From contig NZ_RCCS01000008.1 in assembly GCF_003664185.1 (NCBI RefSeq), forward strand, positions 62,001 through 126,000: a stretch of 64,000 bases of DNA, written 5' to 3'. The number at the start of each line of letters is the position of its first letter. Within the stretch, counting starts at the first letter, position 1. Position numbers and translations under genes: made by a program. Below are positions 1 through 7,228 of the stretch, in pieces. The DNA is from Tenacibaculum discolor. Its GTDB lineage: Bacteria > Bacteroidota > Bacteroidia > Flavobacteriales > Flavobacteriaceae. Under the pieces are notes generated by a model. It did not search any database. It was not told where the DNA came from and was given only the letters and a program-made list of their open reading frames with translations.

Positions 1-278
1 GAAACTACGTCCACTACTTTTCCTAAAGGAATACCACGTCCGTAATCTCGCACAATTACTTTATTCCCTTGTACAGAAACTTCTATGGTCTTACCTCCTC
101 CCATGACAAATTCGTCAATAGAGTTATCTAAAACCTCTTTAACCAAAATGTAAATTCCGTCGTCTGGTGATGATCCATCTCCAAGTTTACCAATATACAT
201 CCCAGGTCGCATACGGATATGTTCTTTCCAATCGAGCGAGCGTATATTGTCTTCGGTATATTGTGTTTCTTGCGTCAT
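1..278 (-). CDS. parE: DNA topoisomerase IV subunit B (ParE), N-terminal part
   Basis: Only the first 92 residues are present; the gene continues beyond the left edge. The visible part is the start of the GHKL ATPase domain: the [10 protein letters not shown] box binds Mg-ATP and VRDYGRGIP is the glycine-rich lid motif. The opening [12 protein letters not shown] and MRPGMYIG are typical of Bacteroidota ParE rather than GyrB. The enzyme decatenates chromosomes together with ParC. It is transcribed towards the left, divorced from the accessory operon by a terminator at 337-366. GyrB is the alternative, but the YTEDNIR start favours ParE. Confidence 0.9.
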   Translation of the reverse strand, partial: MTQETQYTEDNIRSLDWKEHIRMRPGMYIGKLGDGSSPDDGIYILVKEVLDNSIDEFVMGGGKTIEVSVQGNKVIVRDYGRGIPLGKVVDVV

Positions 279-336
279 AAAAAATCGTGTGAATTGAAGT
301 CTGTGCTAAAATAGTACTTCGCCAGAAAAAATAAAA

Positions 337-366
337 AACTCTGTTAATATAGTTATCAACAGAGTT
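337..366 (-). terminator. Hairpin terminator after the small secreted protein gene
   Basis: Nine-base arms AACTCTGTT/AACAGAGTT flank a 12-base loop, and on the minus strand the stem is followed by a T-run. It lies just beyond the stop codon at 371 and ends the long accessory operon that starts at 5330. Confidence 0.75.
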
Positions 367-370
367 CGTT

Positions 371-607
371 TTATTTCTTTTTTAATGCTTTCTTCTCCCA
401 TTTACAGAGCAATCTCCCATATCTCCTCACTTTTTTCTCTGTACTTTCCTTTATTGTTGCTTTGCATTGCGATAATCCTCTACAGTTTTTTTTGAAGTGA
501 TATTTTGTGCTTGCTACACTACTACAGATATACACTTTTTTGTCTTCTACTTTTTGAAATGCCACTAACACACCTACTGATAGTAGCATTATTATGACTT
601 TTTTCAT
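371..607 (-). CDS. Small secreted Cys-containing protein
   Basis: A 78-residue protein with an N-terminal signal-like hydrophobic stretch (residues 4-17) and a basic mature part. The mature part reads YICSS...KYHFKKNCRGLSQC and ends RRYGRLLCKWEK, so it has four cysteines and a histidine arranged like the YH...C.GL..C...GR..C pattern seen in small Bacteroidota proteins that accompany thermonucleases. A metal- or disulfide-stabilised fold is inferred. It is the last gene of the operon and follows the nuclease gene by 7 bases. Function unknown. Confidence 0.7.
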   Translation of the reverse strand: MKKVIIMLLSVGVLVAFQKVEDKKVYICSSVASTKYHFKKNCRGLSQCKATIKESTEKKVRRYGRLLCKWEKKALKKK

Positions 608-614
608 TTGTTAT

Positions 615-1085
615 TTAGTTTGGTTGTTTTCTATATTGCCAGGGTGTGGTTACATTAGGTAATGACCACATACCTATTTTAAGTTGTTTTGCTTTCCTTT
701 CTAACAGGGCATATTCTTTACTTTTTGAATATTTTTTAAAGTGCATTGCCAATCCTTTTTTCACTAAGTTTTTGTTGATATTTTGATGGTTATCAAAATA
801 TATTTCAGCAATTAAACGGTTCCAATGCCACTTCCCCTTGTTGACTACTTTAACTGTTTTTCCAAATATTTTGTTGGATACAAATTGTTTTGCTCTGGTG
901 CTATAAGCTTGTCCTTTTTCTGGACAATCAATATGTTCTAACCTTATGTGTATTGGTTTGTTTTGATATAACACTTTTACAGTATCTCCGTCTACTACCC
1001 CAATTACTCTCGCACTAAATTCTTTCGGTACTTTTACCCCTGTTACAGTTATTAATAAAAATAATAGTATTGTTTTTAGGTACAT
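615..1085 (-). CDS. Secreted thermonuclease (staphylococcal nuclease homologue)
   Basis: A 156-residue SNase-like protein. A signal peptide (residues 1-16) is followed by the OB-fold: ARVIGVVDGDTVKV carries the calcium-binding Asp, IRLEHIDCPEKGQ carries the catalytic Arg and the Asp/Glu pair, and NRLIAEIYF carries the second catalytic Arg. All catalytic positions of the family appear to be present, so it is probably an active calcium-dependent phosphodiesterase cutting DNA and RNA outside the cytoplasm. It sits three bases from the VWA lipoprotein gene, within the operon from 5330. Confidence 0.9.
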   Translation of the reverse strand: MYLKTILLFLLITVTGVKVPKEFSARVIGVVDGDTVKVLYQNKPIHIRLEHIDCPEKGQAYSTRAKQFVSNKIFGKTVKVVNKGKWHWNRLIAEIYFDNHQNINKNLVKKGLAMHFKKYSKSKEYALLERKAKQLKIGMWSLPNVTTPWQYRKQPN

Positions 1086-1088
1086 AGT

Positions 1089-2003
1089 TTAGTTAGTAAG
1101 GATAAAATCGTTGATAACATCATTTATATGAATTGGTAAATCGGCTCTTTTTATTTGAAATTTCTTAACATTCATTTCAGTTAACCATTTTTTCCAATAT
1201 TCTTTTATTACATCTTCTTCATAGGGGTTCTTTTTATTCGGATTTACTCCCAAAACTAATACTTCTACATTTTCTAAATTTTTATGTAAAGGCAAAAAAC
1301 CATAATCTTTTGATTGAAACTTCTCTTTCCAATTACCTTTGTTTAGCTTAAAATTTCTTATTGTTTTTGGAACTAAATAAGATGTTCTGTTTTGTTCTTT
1401 TGTAAGATTGTCTTTATGGTACACATAACCATCTGTTAAAACTACTACCACATTCTTATATCCTTCTTCCACACAATAATCTTGTAGTTTATTTTTAAAA
1501 AAACCTCTTATATCTGATCCAACATAACTGTCATCTGTAATTGCGGTTTCATAAATATTATTACATATTTCTGTATACTTCTTTGAGGTTTTTAGAATTT
1601 CGTCTTTGGTTGCATTGGTTTTATCAAACTGTGTTTTGAGTGTTGCTATTTTCTGATTTAACTCGCTATCTGAAGGTGCCGGCTCTACAAACAATTGAAT
1701 TTTGTCATTAATTTTATTTGTTCTCTTCCCTCTAATATGATTTTCAAAAGTCTTCGCAACGGATTCGATGTAACCTAAATCTCTTTGATAAAACTCCATT
1801 GAAGGCTCTGGATATTTTTTGGGGTTTATTCTATCTGACAAGTCTAATACTATACTAATATTTAAATTTTCTTTACTCTTTATTTTACTTGTACTTCTTA
1901 CTTCTTTTGATACTTCTGCTATTGGATCTTTCTCTTTTTTATTTGAACAAGAGTAGGCAAGTATAATGACTAGAGTTACTATTATAAGTTTATATGTTTT
2001 CAT
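1089..2003 (-). CDS. Lipoprotein with von Willebrand A-like domain
   Basis: 304 residues. The signal peptide ends in a lipobox (ILAYSC, Cys19), so the protein is anchored in a membrane facing the periplasm. SIVLDLSDRI around residue 50 resembles the first strand of a VWA domain with a DxSDR version of the MIDAS motif, and NVVVVLTDGYVYH near residue 185 resembles the second conserved strand. VWA domains usually mediate metal-dependent protein contacts. It precedes the nuclease gene and follows the coiled-coil membrane protein by 6 bases. Partner and function are unknown; a scaffold role with the neighbouring membrane proteins is inferred. Confidence 0.75.
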   Translation of the reverse strand: MKTYKLIIVTLVIILAYSCSNKKEKDPIAEVSKEVRSTSKIKSKENLNISIVLDLSDRINPKKYPEPSMEFYQRDLGYIESVAKTFENHIRGKRTNKINDKIQLFVEPAPSDSELNQKIATLKTQFDKTNATKDEILKTSKKYTEICNNIYETAITDDSYVGSDIRGFFKNKLQDYCVEEGYKNVVVVLTDGYVYHKDNLTKEQNRTSYLVPKTIRNFKLNKGNWKEKFQSKDYGFLPLHKNLENVEVLVLGVNPNKKNPYEEDVIKEYWKKWLTEMNVKKFQIKRADLPIHINDVINDFILTN

Positions 2004-2009
2004 TTTTCG

Positions 2010-3272
2010 TTATTTTAGTTGAGATTTATAAATTATTCCTTCCGTGTTTTCATCTGTTAAATCATATTTTGTCAGATGTTCTTTTTCTACCTCATCACAT
2101 TTAGAAAGCAATTCATCTCTTCTTTTTAAATCTAAAAAATTGTCTGTTATAGCTAAATACCATCCTTTTACATATTCTGCATGGTAGGTTAAGTAACGCT
2201 TGTTAGGAAACACAAAGCCATCAATTGTTCTTTGTAAATTAGCTATTCTTGCTTCTATTCCTGAGATTTCTTCTTTTACACCATTTAATTTTTCTATGGC
2301 TTCAGCTATTGATTTTTGTAGGTTTACAATGGTTTCTCTTTTACTTCTTATAAAGGCTTTTATTTTATCAATGTTCTCATATTCCTTCATAATAAAATCA
2401 AACACCAGTCCCCAAATTATATATACGACAAAGCCTGCAAAGATGATTCCCCAAAACTCCACTTTACTAAAGGCTATTGACAAATCGAACTCTGGTGAAT
2501 CTGGTGTTTTATTATAATCATAAATCTTCATTTCTATCTGATACGCTAGTATGGCATCGAATATAAAAGTGATAATAAATAATGCTCCTATTTTTACATA
2601 TGACAACCAATTTTTATGTTTTTGAAACATATGTATTAAATACCCTAAACCCATAAAAGCGAATGGTATGGTAGCTATAAAAACCGCCTCTAACACTCCA
2701 TGCTCTAAAGCTTTAGAAAATGATTTTCCATCAAAAATTGCTGCTGATAACTCGCTATTTTCAAAGTCTTTAAAAAAAGCTGAAAAAGAAGCTGATATGT
2801 AAAAAACCAACAAATAGAACGTAATTGGAATGAGTACTATTAGACCTAGATAAAATTGTGCTTTTGGTTTTTTATCTACTTCTTCTACATACTTCTCTGG
2901 ATTCTCTCTAACTTCAACTATTTGATGTTCGCACTCTTCAATCTTTTCTTCATCAGTTTTTATACTTTCTTCTAAGATTGCTTTGGCTGTTTGTCTTTTT
3001 TTAAGTTCTATGCCTTCTCTTCCTTTCTCTTGAATATGTGGTTGTTTTAGTTTTTTTTGTAGCTCTTCATCTTCTGCACATTTTCTTTTATAGTCCATAT
3101 AAACATCGTTTAAACAAGCTCTAAAGACTTTATGATTTCCTGAAGCTTGCTTTGATGATCCATAACCACTTTCGAAAAAAGTTAGTTTGACATCTTTTTT
3201 TTCTTCCTTTACTACTACTTCTTCTACTGGGTCTTTCTCCCTTGTAGTAAATATTTTTTTTAAGGCTTCCAT
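2010..3272 (-). CDS. Coiled-coil protein with four membrane segments
   Basis: 420 residues, family not recognised. A charged Lys/Glu-rich helical arm (about residues 50-130) precedes four hydrophobic segments (about 140-165, 193-215, 225-245, 272-294), and a second heptad-like arm (about 305-350) precedes a charged C-terminus. Both arms are probably cytoplasmic, which suggests an oligomeric membrane organiser or channel-like assembly. Its position between a TerB protein and a VWA lipoprotein recalls tellurite-resistance-type modules, but this is contextual inference only. Confidence 0.7.
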   Translation of the reverse strand: MEALKKIFTTREKDPVEEVVVKEEKKDVKLTFFESGYGSSKQASGNHKVFRACLNDVYMDYKRKCAEDEELQKKLKQPHIQEKGREGIELKKRQTAKAILEESIKTDEEKIEECEHQIVEVRENPEKYVEEVDKKPKAQFYLGLIVLIPITFYLLVFYISASFSAFFKDFENSELSAAIFDGKSFSKALEHGVLEAVFIATIPFAFMGLGYLIHMFQKHKNWLSYVKIGALFIITFIFDAILAYQIEMKIYDYNKTPDSPEFDLSIAFSKVEFWGIIFAGFVVYIIWGLVFDFIMKEYENIDKIKAFIRSKRETIVNLQKSIAEAIEKLNGVKEEISGIEARIANLQRTIDGFVFPNKRYLTYHAEYVKGWYLAITDNFLDLKRRDELLSKCDEVEKEHLTKYDLTDENTEGIIYKSQLK

Positions 3273-3298
3273 ATTTGTTAGTTGATTAGGTTAGTTGA

Positions 3299-3694
3299 TT
3301 AGGTTAGTTGTTTTAACAATGTTGTTTTAGGAGTATGTTTTTTTGCATTCTCTATCAAAAAACTGGTCAATTCTTCTAGGTTCTCTTCCAAAAACCCGAA
3401 CTTTAAACAATACTTTTTTAGAGTTATCATTTCATCTTCTGTTACTTTTCCATCTGCCCAAATCATTACTGCTAAATCATATAAGTATTCAACTTTAAGC
3501 TCTAAACTTTCAGGTACTAAGCTTTCTTGTTGGCTTGTTAGTAAAATATTATCTAACTCTTGTTTAGATATATTTCTCTCTTCTGCAAATTTGTATAGCA
3601 TTTGTGTTTCTAACACATCAAAATCATTGTCAGCAAAAGCCATTTCATATAGTCTTAAAAAGTGACTTTTAAGTTCGGTAGTTATTTCATTCAT
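3299..3694 (-). CDS. TerB-like cytoplasmic protein
   Basis: A helical TerB family protein of about 131 residues. Two repeats each carry the acidic family signature: FADNDFDVLE and IWADGKVTEDE, which bind metal in TerB of tellurite-resistance clusters. I place the start at ATG 3694, four bases after the stop of the upstream gene in an A-rich context; the in-frame ATG at 3712 would overlap that gene by 14 bases. It belongs to the accessory operon. The isolated TerB suggests envelope-stress or metal sensing, not tellurite resistance proper. Confidence 0.75.
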   Translation of the reverse strand: MNEITTELKSHFLRLYEMAFADNDFDVLETQMLYKFAEERNISKQELDNILLTSQQESLVPESLELKVEYLYDLAVMIWADGKVTEDEMITLKKYCLKFGFLEENLEELTSFLIENAKKHTPKTTLLKQLT

Positions 3695-3698
3695 TTTT

Positions 3699-4067
3699 TT
3701 AATATTTAACATTATACATGTCTTTATTTTTAGACACTTGTTTTTTTATTGTTCGTTGTTTTTTTATGCTTGAGCTATACCCATAAAATACGAGCAGTAG
3801 AAATAAGATTCCACAGAGAACATCTAAAAGAACCCAATATGATTTTACATATAAATAGATGGGAAATATGGGGTTAAATAATAATGCTATTGATATAAAT
3901 AATAACCTCCAATACTTCTTTATTTTCTGATTAAAAACTATCAATAAGCACCCTGCAAAAACTACTATTCTTAAAACATTGTAATATTCAATTGGTAGTG
4001 CTGTTACTGCTAAAAACAATGCTATGGCACAAATAATATTTACTGTTTTTTGTATTCCTACTTTCAT
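3699..4067 (-). CDS. DUF6804-like small membrane protein
   Basis: 122 residues with four hydrophobic segments (about 8-24, 30-45, 52-72, 80-100) and a basic C-terminal tail. The WRLLF...ALLFNPIFPIYL segment is characteristic of the DUF6804 family, whose function is not established. It lies between the DUF4236 and TerB genes in the same operon, so it probably contributes a membrane component to that system. Confidence 0.65.
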   Translation of the reverse strand: MKVGIQKTVNIICAIALFLAVTALPIEYYNVLRIVVFAGCLLIVFNQKIKKYWRLLFISIALLFNPIFPIYLYVKSYWVLLDVLCGILFLLLVFYGYSSSIKKQRTIKKQVSKNKDMYNVKY

Positions 4068-4094
4068 TTGATTAAAGTTTAACTACGAGTACAT

Positions 4095-4343
4095 TTACTT
4101 TCTTTTTATTAACAGTGCTACAAAAACACTAATTATAGCAAAGACAATTCCTAGGCAGCCTATTCCTTCTTTTTTAGAGTGTCTTTTTCTATACTGCAAC
4201 CCTTTTACACCAGTTCTTATAGAGTACCCTTTGGAACTTACTGCTCCTATTTTAGTTCGTAAGCTTGGAGAAATGCCCGATTTACTAATATTCAGTCCAA
4301 AACCTTTTCCTAGTTTTATTCGTCTGTAAAATTGAAATCCCAT
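4095..4343 (-). CDS. DUF4236 protein
   Basis: 82 residues. The N-terminal half matches DUF4236 clearly: MGFQFYRRIKLGKG, LNISKSGISPS and the SIRTGVKGLQYRK end. A single membrane segment follows (about 60-77). The family is widespread, of unknown function, and often found in phage-like or accessory loci. The stop of the channel gene overlaps its start codon by one base, so translation is probably coupled. Confidence 0.85.
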   Translation of the reverse strand: MGFQFYRRIKLGKGFGLNISKSGISPSLRTKIGAVSSKGYSIRTGVKGLQYRKRHSKKEGIGCLGIVFAIISVFVALLIKRK

Positions 4344-5101
4344 TAGTTCTTATCTATTCTTACCCCACAATTAGGGCAGTTACTACAGTTACTCTTTTCT
4401 TCTTTTACTTTATCTATTAAAGCTGAACTTATAATTCCTGTAGGCAATGCCACAAAGCCAATTCCTATAACTCCTATTAAAGCGCTAAAGAATTTTCCTA
4501 AGGGAGTTACGGGGTACATATCTGCTACTCCTACAGTGGTAAGCGTTCCTAACGACCACCAAAAGGCTTCTATAATACTTGAAAACTTATCGGGTTGTGC
4601 TTCGTTTTCTGCATAAAAAATTAAGGTAGATGAGAGCATTACTAATATCAATGCTATAAAGGCTGTTATTAAGAGTTCTGGCTTGGTTTCTTTTAGTATT
4701 AAATTAATCGTTTTAAAGGATTTTGAATACCTCCCTAGTTTAAATATTCGTACTAACCTTAACAGCCTTAATACTCTTAATACTCGTAAATCAAACGGAA
4801 AAATTAGTGGTAAGTAAAAAGGTAATATTGACAGTAAGTCTAAAATTCCGTAACCAGAAAACACGTAAGAACTCCACCCTTTATTATTTTGCTTTTCTGC
4901 AATTACAATTCTTGTTATAAATTCTATTGAAAAAACCAGAATAGAGAATCCTTCTATAAACTGAAAGAACTGTGTATAGTTAACTCTTAAAGTTTTAAAA
5001 GACTCTAGTACTAAACAGATTATATTTACAATGATTAAACCATAAATAAACCTTGATAAAAACAGGTTGTAATTGAATACTTTTAATGCTCTCGTACTCA
5101 T
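4343..5101 (-). CDS. Voltage-gated ion channel, Kv type with variant filter
   Basis: 252 residues with the six-helix layout of a voltage-gated potassium channel subunit. S4 (about 104-123) has Arg at every third position: LRVLRVLRLLRLVRIFK. The pore helix WWSLGTLTTVG leads into a filter reading TVGVAD (residues 189-194) where TVGYGD is usual, followed by the conventional MYPVTPLGK. The C-terminus carries CSNCPNCG, half of a zinc ribbon. The fold is clear; ion selectivity is uncertain because two filter positions are changed. It is the second gene of the accessory operon. Confidence 0.88.
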   Translation of the reverse strand: MSTRALKVFNYNLFLSRFIYGLIIVNIICLVLESFKTLRVNYTQFFQFIEGFSILVFSIEFITRIVIAEKQNNKGWSSYVFSGYGILDLLSILPFYLPLIFPFDLRVLRVLRLLRLVRIFKLGRYSKSFKTINLILKETKPELLITAFIALILVMLSSTLIFYAENEAQPDKFSSIIEAFWWSLGTLTTVGVADMYPVTPLGKFFSALIGVIGIGFVALPTGIISSALIDKVKEEKSNCSNCPNCGVRIDKN

Positions 5102-5108
5102 AGCTCAT

Positions 5109-5330
5109 TTAACAATTACATTCTGATCTGTCTACATATGTTTTATTTCCATTGCTATTCTTATAATAGCATCCTCCTTTGGGTCCTGTCCATAATTGCT
5201 TTCCATTATGAACCCCACACTTCCATTCTGTTTTTGTTTCTTGCTCTTCTATTCCATCCGTATCAGTAGAACATTCTGTTAATAATACTGAAATAAAAAA
5301 GAGACCTACAATTTGTAATCTTTTTATCAT
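5109..5330 (-). CDS. Small lipoprotein with GGCYY-K-YVDR motif
   Basis: 73 residues. Signal peptide with lipobox LLTEC (about residue 20), then an acidic linker and a compact C-terminal motif, WTGPKGGCYY...GNKTYVDRSEC, similar to the short basic-adaptor-like repeat found in many Bacteroidota secreted proteins. It has four cysteines after the anchor. It is the first gene of the nine-gene operon and follows promoter module A (5354-5381) by 23 bases. Function unknown; envelope location is supported. Confidence 0.75.
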   Translation of the reverse strand: MIKRLQIVGLFFISVLLTECSTDTDGIEEQETKTEWKCGVHNGKQLWTGPKGGCYYKNSNGNKTYVDRSECNC

Positions 5331-5353
5331 TATGTTTTAGTTTGGTTATACCC

Positions 5354-5381
5354 CAAAGCTAAACCTACTCAAAAACAAAAC
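5354..5381 (-). promoter_or_regulatory. Promoter module A for the nine-gene operon
   Basis: On the minus strand GTTTTGTT (5374-5381) is separated by exactly 12 bases from TAGCTTTG (5354-5361), a TAnnTTTG -7 box; the ATG lies 23 bases further on. The upstream element touches palindrome 5381-5400. The same layout recurs at four other starts. Confidence 0.65.
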
Positions 5382-5400
5382 CTTACGGATTTCCGTAAGG
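5381..5400 (-). terminator. CCTTACGG palindrome: terminator of YegP gene next to promoter A
   Basis: A perfect dyad, CCTTACGG-N4-CCGTAAGG, 33 bases after the YegP stop codon and directly followed by a T-rich tract on the minus strand. It can end the YegP transcript and also borders promoter module A, so a regulatory role is possible. Confidence 0.6.
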
Positions 5401-5432
5401 CTTCTAAATACTCTTTTTTGTTTTGTTTATAA

Positions 5433-5762
5433 TTACTCTTCTACAGAGGCTATTGGTGCATTTTTTTTAACTGATTCAATTCCTTTATCTCTTGCTGAAG
5501 TGGTCGTGTACATTTCACTTTTACCTATAACTTCTCCATTTTGCGCCTTTAGTGTAAAGTAATATTGCCCATTTGAAGCTACTTTTCTTTTATAATTATC
5601 GTCATCAGGTGCATTCGTTTTTACAGAACTTATTCCTTTTTTACATCCTTGTTTACTAGCGTAGCCTTCACTGGTTAAAATTACTTCTCCATTTCCTGCT
5701 TTCAGGTTAAACATGAATTCATTATCCGTTCTCTTTTTGATTTCAAATTTTGGGTTTCCCAT
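5433..5762 (-). CDS. YegP family protein (two DUF1508 repeats)
   Basis: 109 residues made of two tandem DUF1508 repeats: FEIKKRTDNEFMFNLKAGNGEVILTS and then YYFTLKAQNGEVIGKS, each with a G-x2-S-V-K-x-NAP end. The family forms a small beta-sheet fold; function is not established. It is a single-gene unit with its own promoter module B (5790-5817) and the palindrome at 5381-5400 as terminator. The protein lacks a signal peptide and is probably cytoplasmic. Confidence 0.9.
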   Translation of the reverse strand: MGNPKFEIKKRTDNEFMFNLKAGNGEVILTSEGYASKQGCKKGISSVKTNAPDDDNYKRKVASNGQYYFTLKAQNGEVIGKSEMYTTTSARDKGIESVKKNAPIASVEE

Positions 5763-5789
5763 TTTGTATATTTTTAATTAGTATTACAT

Positions 5790-5817
5790 CAAAACTATAC
5801 TCTCTAATACAGAAAAC
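5790..5817 (-). promoter_or_regulatory. Promoter module B for the YegP gene
   Basis: GTTTTCTG (5810-5817), 12 bases, then TAGTTTTG (5790-5797) on the minus strand, 27 bases before the ATG. Upstream, CCGTAGAG preceded by GGGTTT is a half-copy of the CCGTAGGG palindrome; the second arm is lost. Confidence 0.6.
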
Positions 5818-5846
5818 TCTACGGAAACCCACATATAAGCTTTCTT

Positions 5847-6404
5847 TTATTCCACCAAAAGAACACCACTAACATGAACAAACCCTATCACTTTTGTTCT
5901 TTGTACTTTTACTTTAATCCATTTTGCTTGAGTGGCTAATATGGTTAGTTTTTCTCCAAAGTCTAATTGTTGAATTACATAATAAGAAGTACTAGGGCCA
6001 CTTCTTAAATTTAAAAGGTTTTTGTTTACCAATAATGTTTTTAAATAATATGGTTCTTCTTTTAACAATGTACTATTGGTTTTACGTCCGTCAAAAATAG
6101 TTTGTTTGGTTTGTGGCTTCTTTGAGTAGCTTTTATAAGAGTTGGTATAACTTTTTGTGCTACTTCTCTTTCCGCAAACACCACAAGAGCCTCCACTGTT
6201 ACAATATTTACAATACTTACAGTTTTTACATGCTCTACAGTTAACAGAACCTGTACACCTAGCTTCAGGTGAAACATAACAGCCTACTAAAGCTTTGTTA
6301 TATAAATTTTCTTTAGAATTGTTTTTCTTCGTTACAACTACCGTAGCAACTATTACTATTAATAATGATGTAATTAGTAATACTTTTTCATATTTCTGAT
6401 TCAT
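5847..6404 (-). CDS. Cys-rich anchored protein with C-terminal SH3 domain
   Basis: 185 residues. An N-terminal hydrophobic anchor (about 8-25) is followed by a cluster of about ten cysteines (roughly 42-79) spaced as repeated CxxC units: CRACKNCKYCKYC then CGVCGK. After a Ser/Lys-rich linker comes a bacterial SH3 domain (about 123-184) with LNLRSGPSTSYYVIQQL and WIKVKV...GFVH. SH3_3 domains bind peptidoglycan peptides; the Cys cluster may bind metal or be disulfide bonded. Single-gene unit from promoter C. The combination is not one I recognise by name. Confidence 0.8.
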   Translation of the reverse strand: MNQKYEKVLLITSLLIVIVATVVVTKKNNSKENLYNKALVGCYVSPEARCTGSVNCRACKNCKYCKYCNSGGSCGVCGKRSSTKSYTNSYKSYSKKPQTKQTIFDGRKTNSTLLKEEPYYLKTLLVNKNLLNLRSGPSTSYYVIQQLDFGEKLTILATQAKWIKVKVQRTKVIGFVHVSGVLLVE

Positions 6405-6432
6405 AATATTGAAGGGATTAAGTTTATTATAT

Positions 6433-6460
6433 CAAATCTAATTTCTATAAAACAGAAAAC
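6433..6460 (-). promoter_or_regulatory. Promoter module C for the SH3 protein gene
   Basis: GTTTTCTG (6453-6460), 12 bases, TAGATTTG (6433-6440) on the minus strand, 28 bases before the ATG at 6404. It abuts palindrome 6457-6482. Confidence 0.65.
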
Positions 6461-6482
6461 CCTACGGAAATCCGTAGGGTTT
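6457..6482 (-). terminator. Perfect 26-bp palindrome after the YidD-like gene
   Basis: AAACCCTACGGA paired with TCCGTAGGGTTT around a two-base centre, beginning three bases after the YidD-like stop codon and running into promoter module C. The position and the trailing T-run fit a terminator. Confidence 0.7.
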
Positions 6483-6484
6483 AA

Positions 6485-6766
6485 TTAATATAATAGTCGT
6501 TTTGCTATTTCCTCTTCTTCTAGTACTTCTCCATTCTTTAGCAACATCTGTTTTTTCTCACTAATCGGGTTTAAATACAGTTCATAACCATAAGTACAAT
6601 TGTTAAATCGATATCTTAATGCTTTTACTCCTGCTAACAGTCCTTTTCTTTTTGTTTCTTCATATACATAATGTGAACAGGATTTTCTAAATATACAGCG
6701 TGCTGGCTTATCCTTTGGTTTAAACTTCCAATATGCCTTTATAAAAAGAAGTAACAAATGTTTCAT
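6485..6766 (-). CDS. yidD: YidD family protein (divergent second type)
   Basis: 93 residues with the YidD core: amphipathic N-terminal helix, P-x-RCIFRKSCSHYVYEE, then GLLAGVKALRYRFNNC. The canonical P-C-R-F-x-P-T-C-S-x-Y is changed to RCIFRKSC. YidD aids membrane protein insertion with YidC, normally encoded beside rnpA; here it sits in an accessory unit with a DUF4177 gene, so it is likely an extra paralogue. Its start codon overlaps the DUF4177 stop codon. Confidence 0.8.
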   Translation of the reverse strand: MKHLLLLFIKAYWKFKPKDKPARCIFRKSCSHYVYEETKRKGLLAGVKALRYRFNNCTYGYELYLNPISEKKQMLLKNGEVLEEEEIAKRLLY

Positions 6767-6999
6767 TATTCTTTACTAAAAACAATCATTTTCCTGTATG
6801 CTGTATATCCTGGTCTAACACCAAAACCAAAGCATCCTGAATCAGGAAAGAAATAAGTTTCCACACTCTCAAGTCGAACATATCGCCAACCTTGATCGTT
6901 GTAATTACTAATAATAGCTTCTAATTGTTGTGCTACTTTTGCTGAGTTTCCTTTATTTCTATCAATAGACGGTGTAAAGGGTATTACTTTATATTCCAT
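6766..6999 (-). CDS. DUF4177-like protein
   Basis: 77 residues. MEYKVIPF at the start and NDQGWRYVRLESV in the middle are the hallmarks of DUF4177, a small soluble alpha/beta family of unknown function in which the sentence 'LN..G.EgWelv' is conserved. It lies between a 49-residue protein gene and the YidD-like gene and shares their promoter D. The C-terminal half is longer and more aromatic than usual. Confidence 0.75.
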   Translation of the reverse strand: MEYKVIPFTPSIDRNKGNSAKVAQQLEAIISNYNDQGWRYVRLESVETYFFPDSGCFGFGVRPGYTAYRKMIVFSKE

Positions 7000-7023
7000 A
7001 ACTCTCTGTTTAAAATTTGATTC

Positions 7024-7173
7024 TTAGTTTTTACAACCATTTTTATCACAAGTAATTTTATCACTAGTACTTACCCAATGTTCTGGGTGCTCTGTTGTAT
7101 CAAAACCGCATCCTGTCGTTCCTCCCTTACTTCCTTTATGAACCTCATTTGTTGGTGTGTGTTTTACAGCCAT
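7024..7173 (-). CDS. 49-residue Cys/His-containing small protein
   Basis: A short frame starting MAVKHTPTNEVHKGS and ending KITCDKNGCKN, with three cysteines, four histidines and a TTGCGFDTTEHPEHW core. The evidence for it being real is the correctly placed promoter module D (27 bases upstream), an A-rich leader, and downstream genes on the same strand. The CGFDTTEHPEHW and CDKNGC stretches suggest a metal-binding knuckle. No known family recognised. Confidence 0.6.
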   Translation of the reverse strand: MAVKHTPTNEVHKGSKGGTTGCGFDTTEHPEHWVSTSDKITCDKNGCKN

Positions 7174-7200
7174 ATCTATATTTTTTTGTTAATATCATTA

Positions 7201-7228
7201 CAAACCTACCTTTATAAAAACACAAAAC
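7201..7228 (-). promoter_or_regulatory. Promoter module D for the 49-aa/DUF4177/YidD unit
   Basis: GTTTTGTG (7221-7228), 12 bases, TAGGTTTG (7201-7208) on the minus strand, 27 bases before the ATG at 7173. It abuts palindrome 7226-7249. Confidence 0.65.

Noticed and set aside
2200..2517. Open frame on the plus strand within the coiled-coil membrane protein gene
   Set aside because: It is antisense to a well-supported gene, has no promoter or family match, and AT-rich low-complexity coding regions give such frames.
6062..6277. Second open frame on the minus strand inside the SH3 protein gene
   Set aside because: It is the same DNA in another frame; the SH3 frame has a signal segment, a Cys pattern and a promoter.
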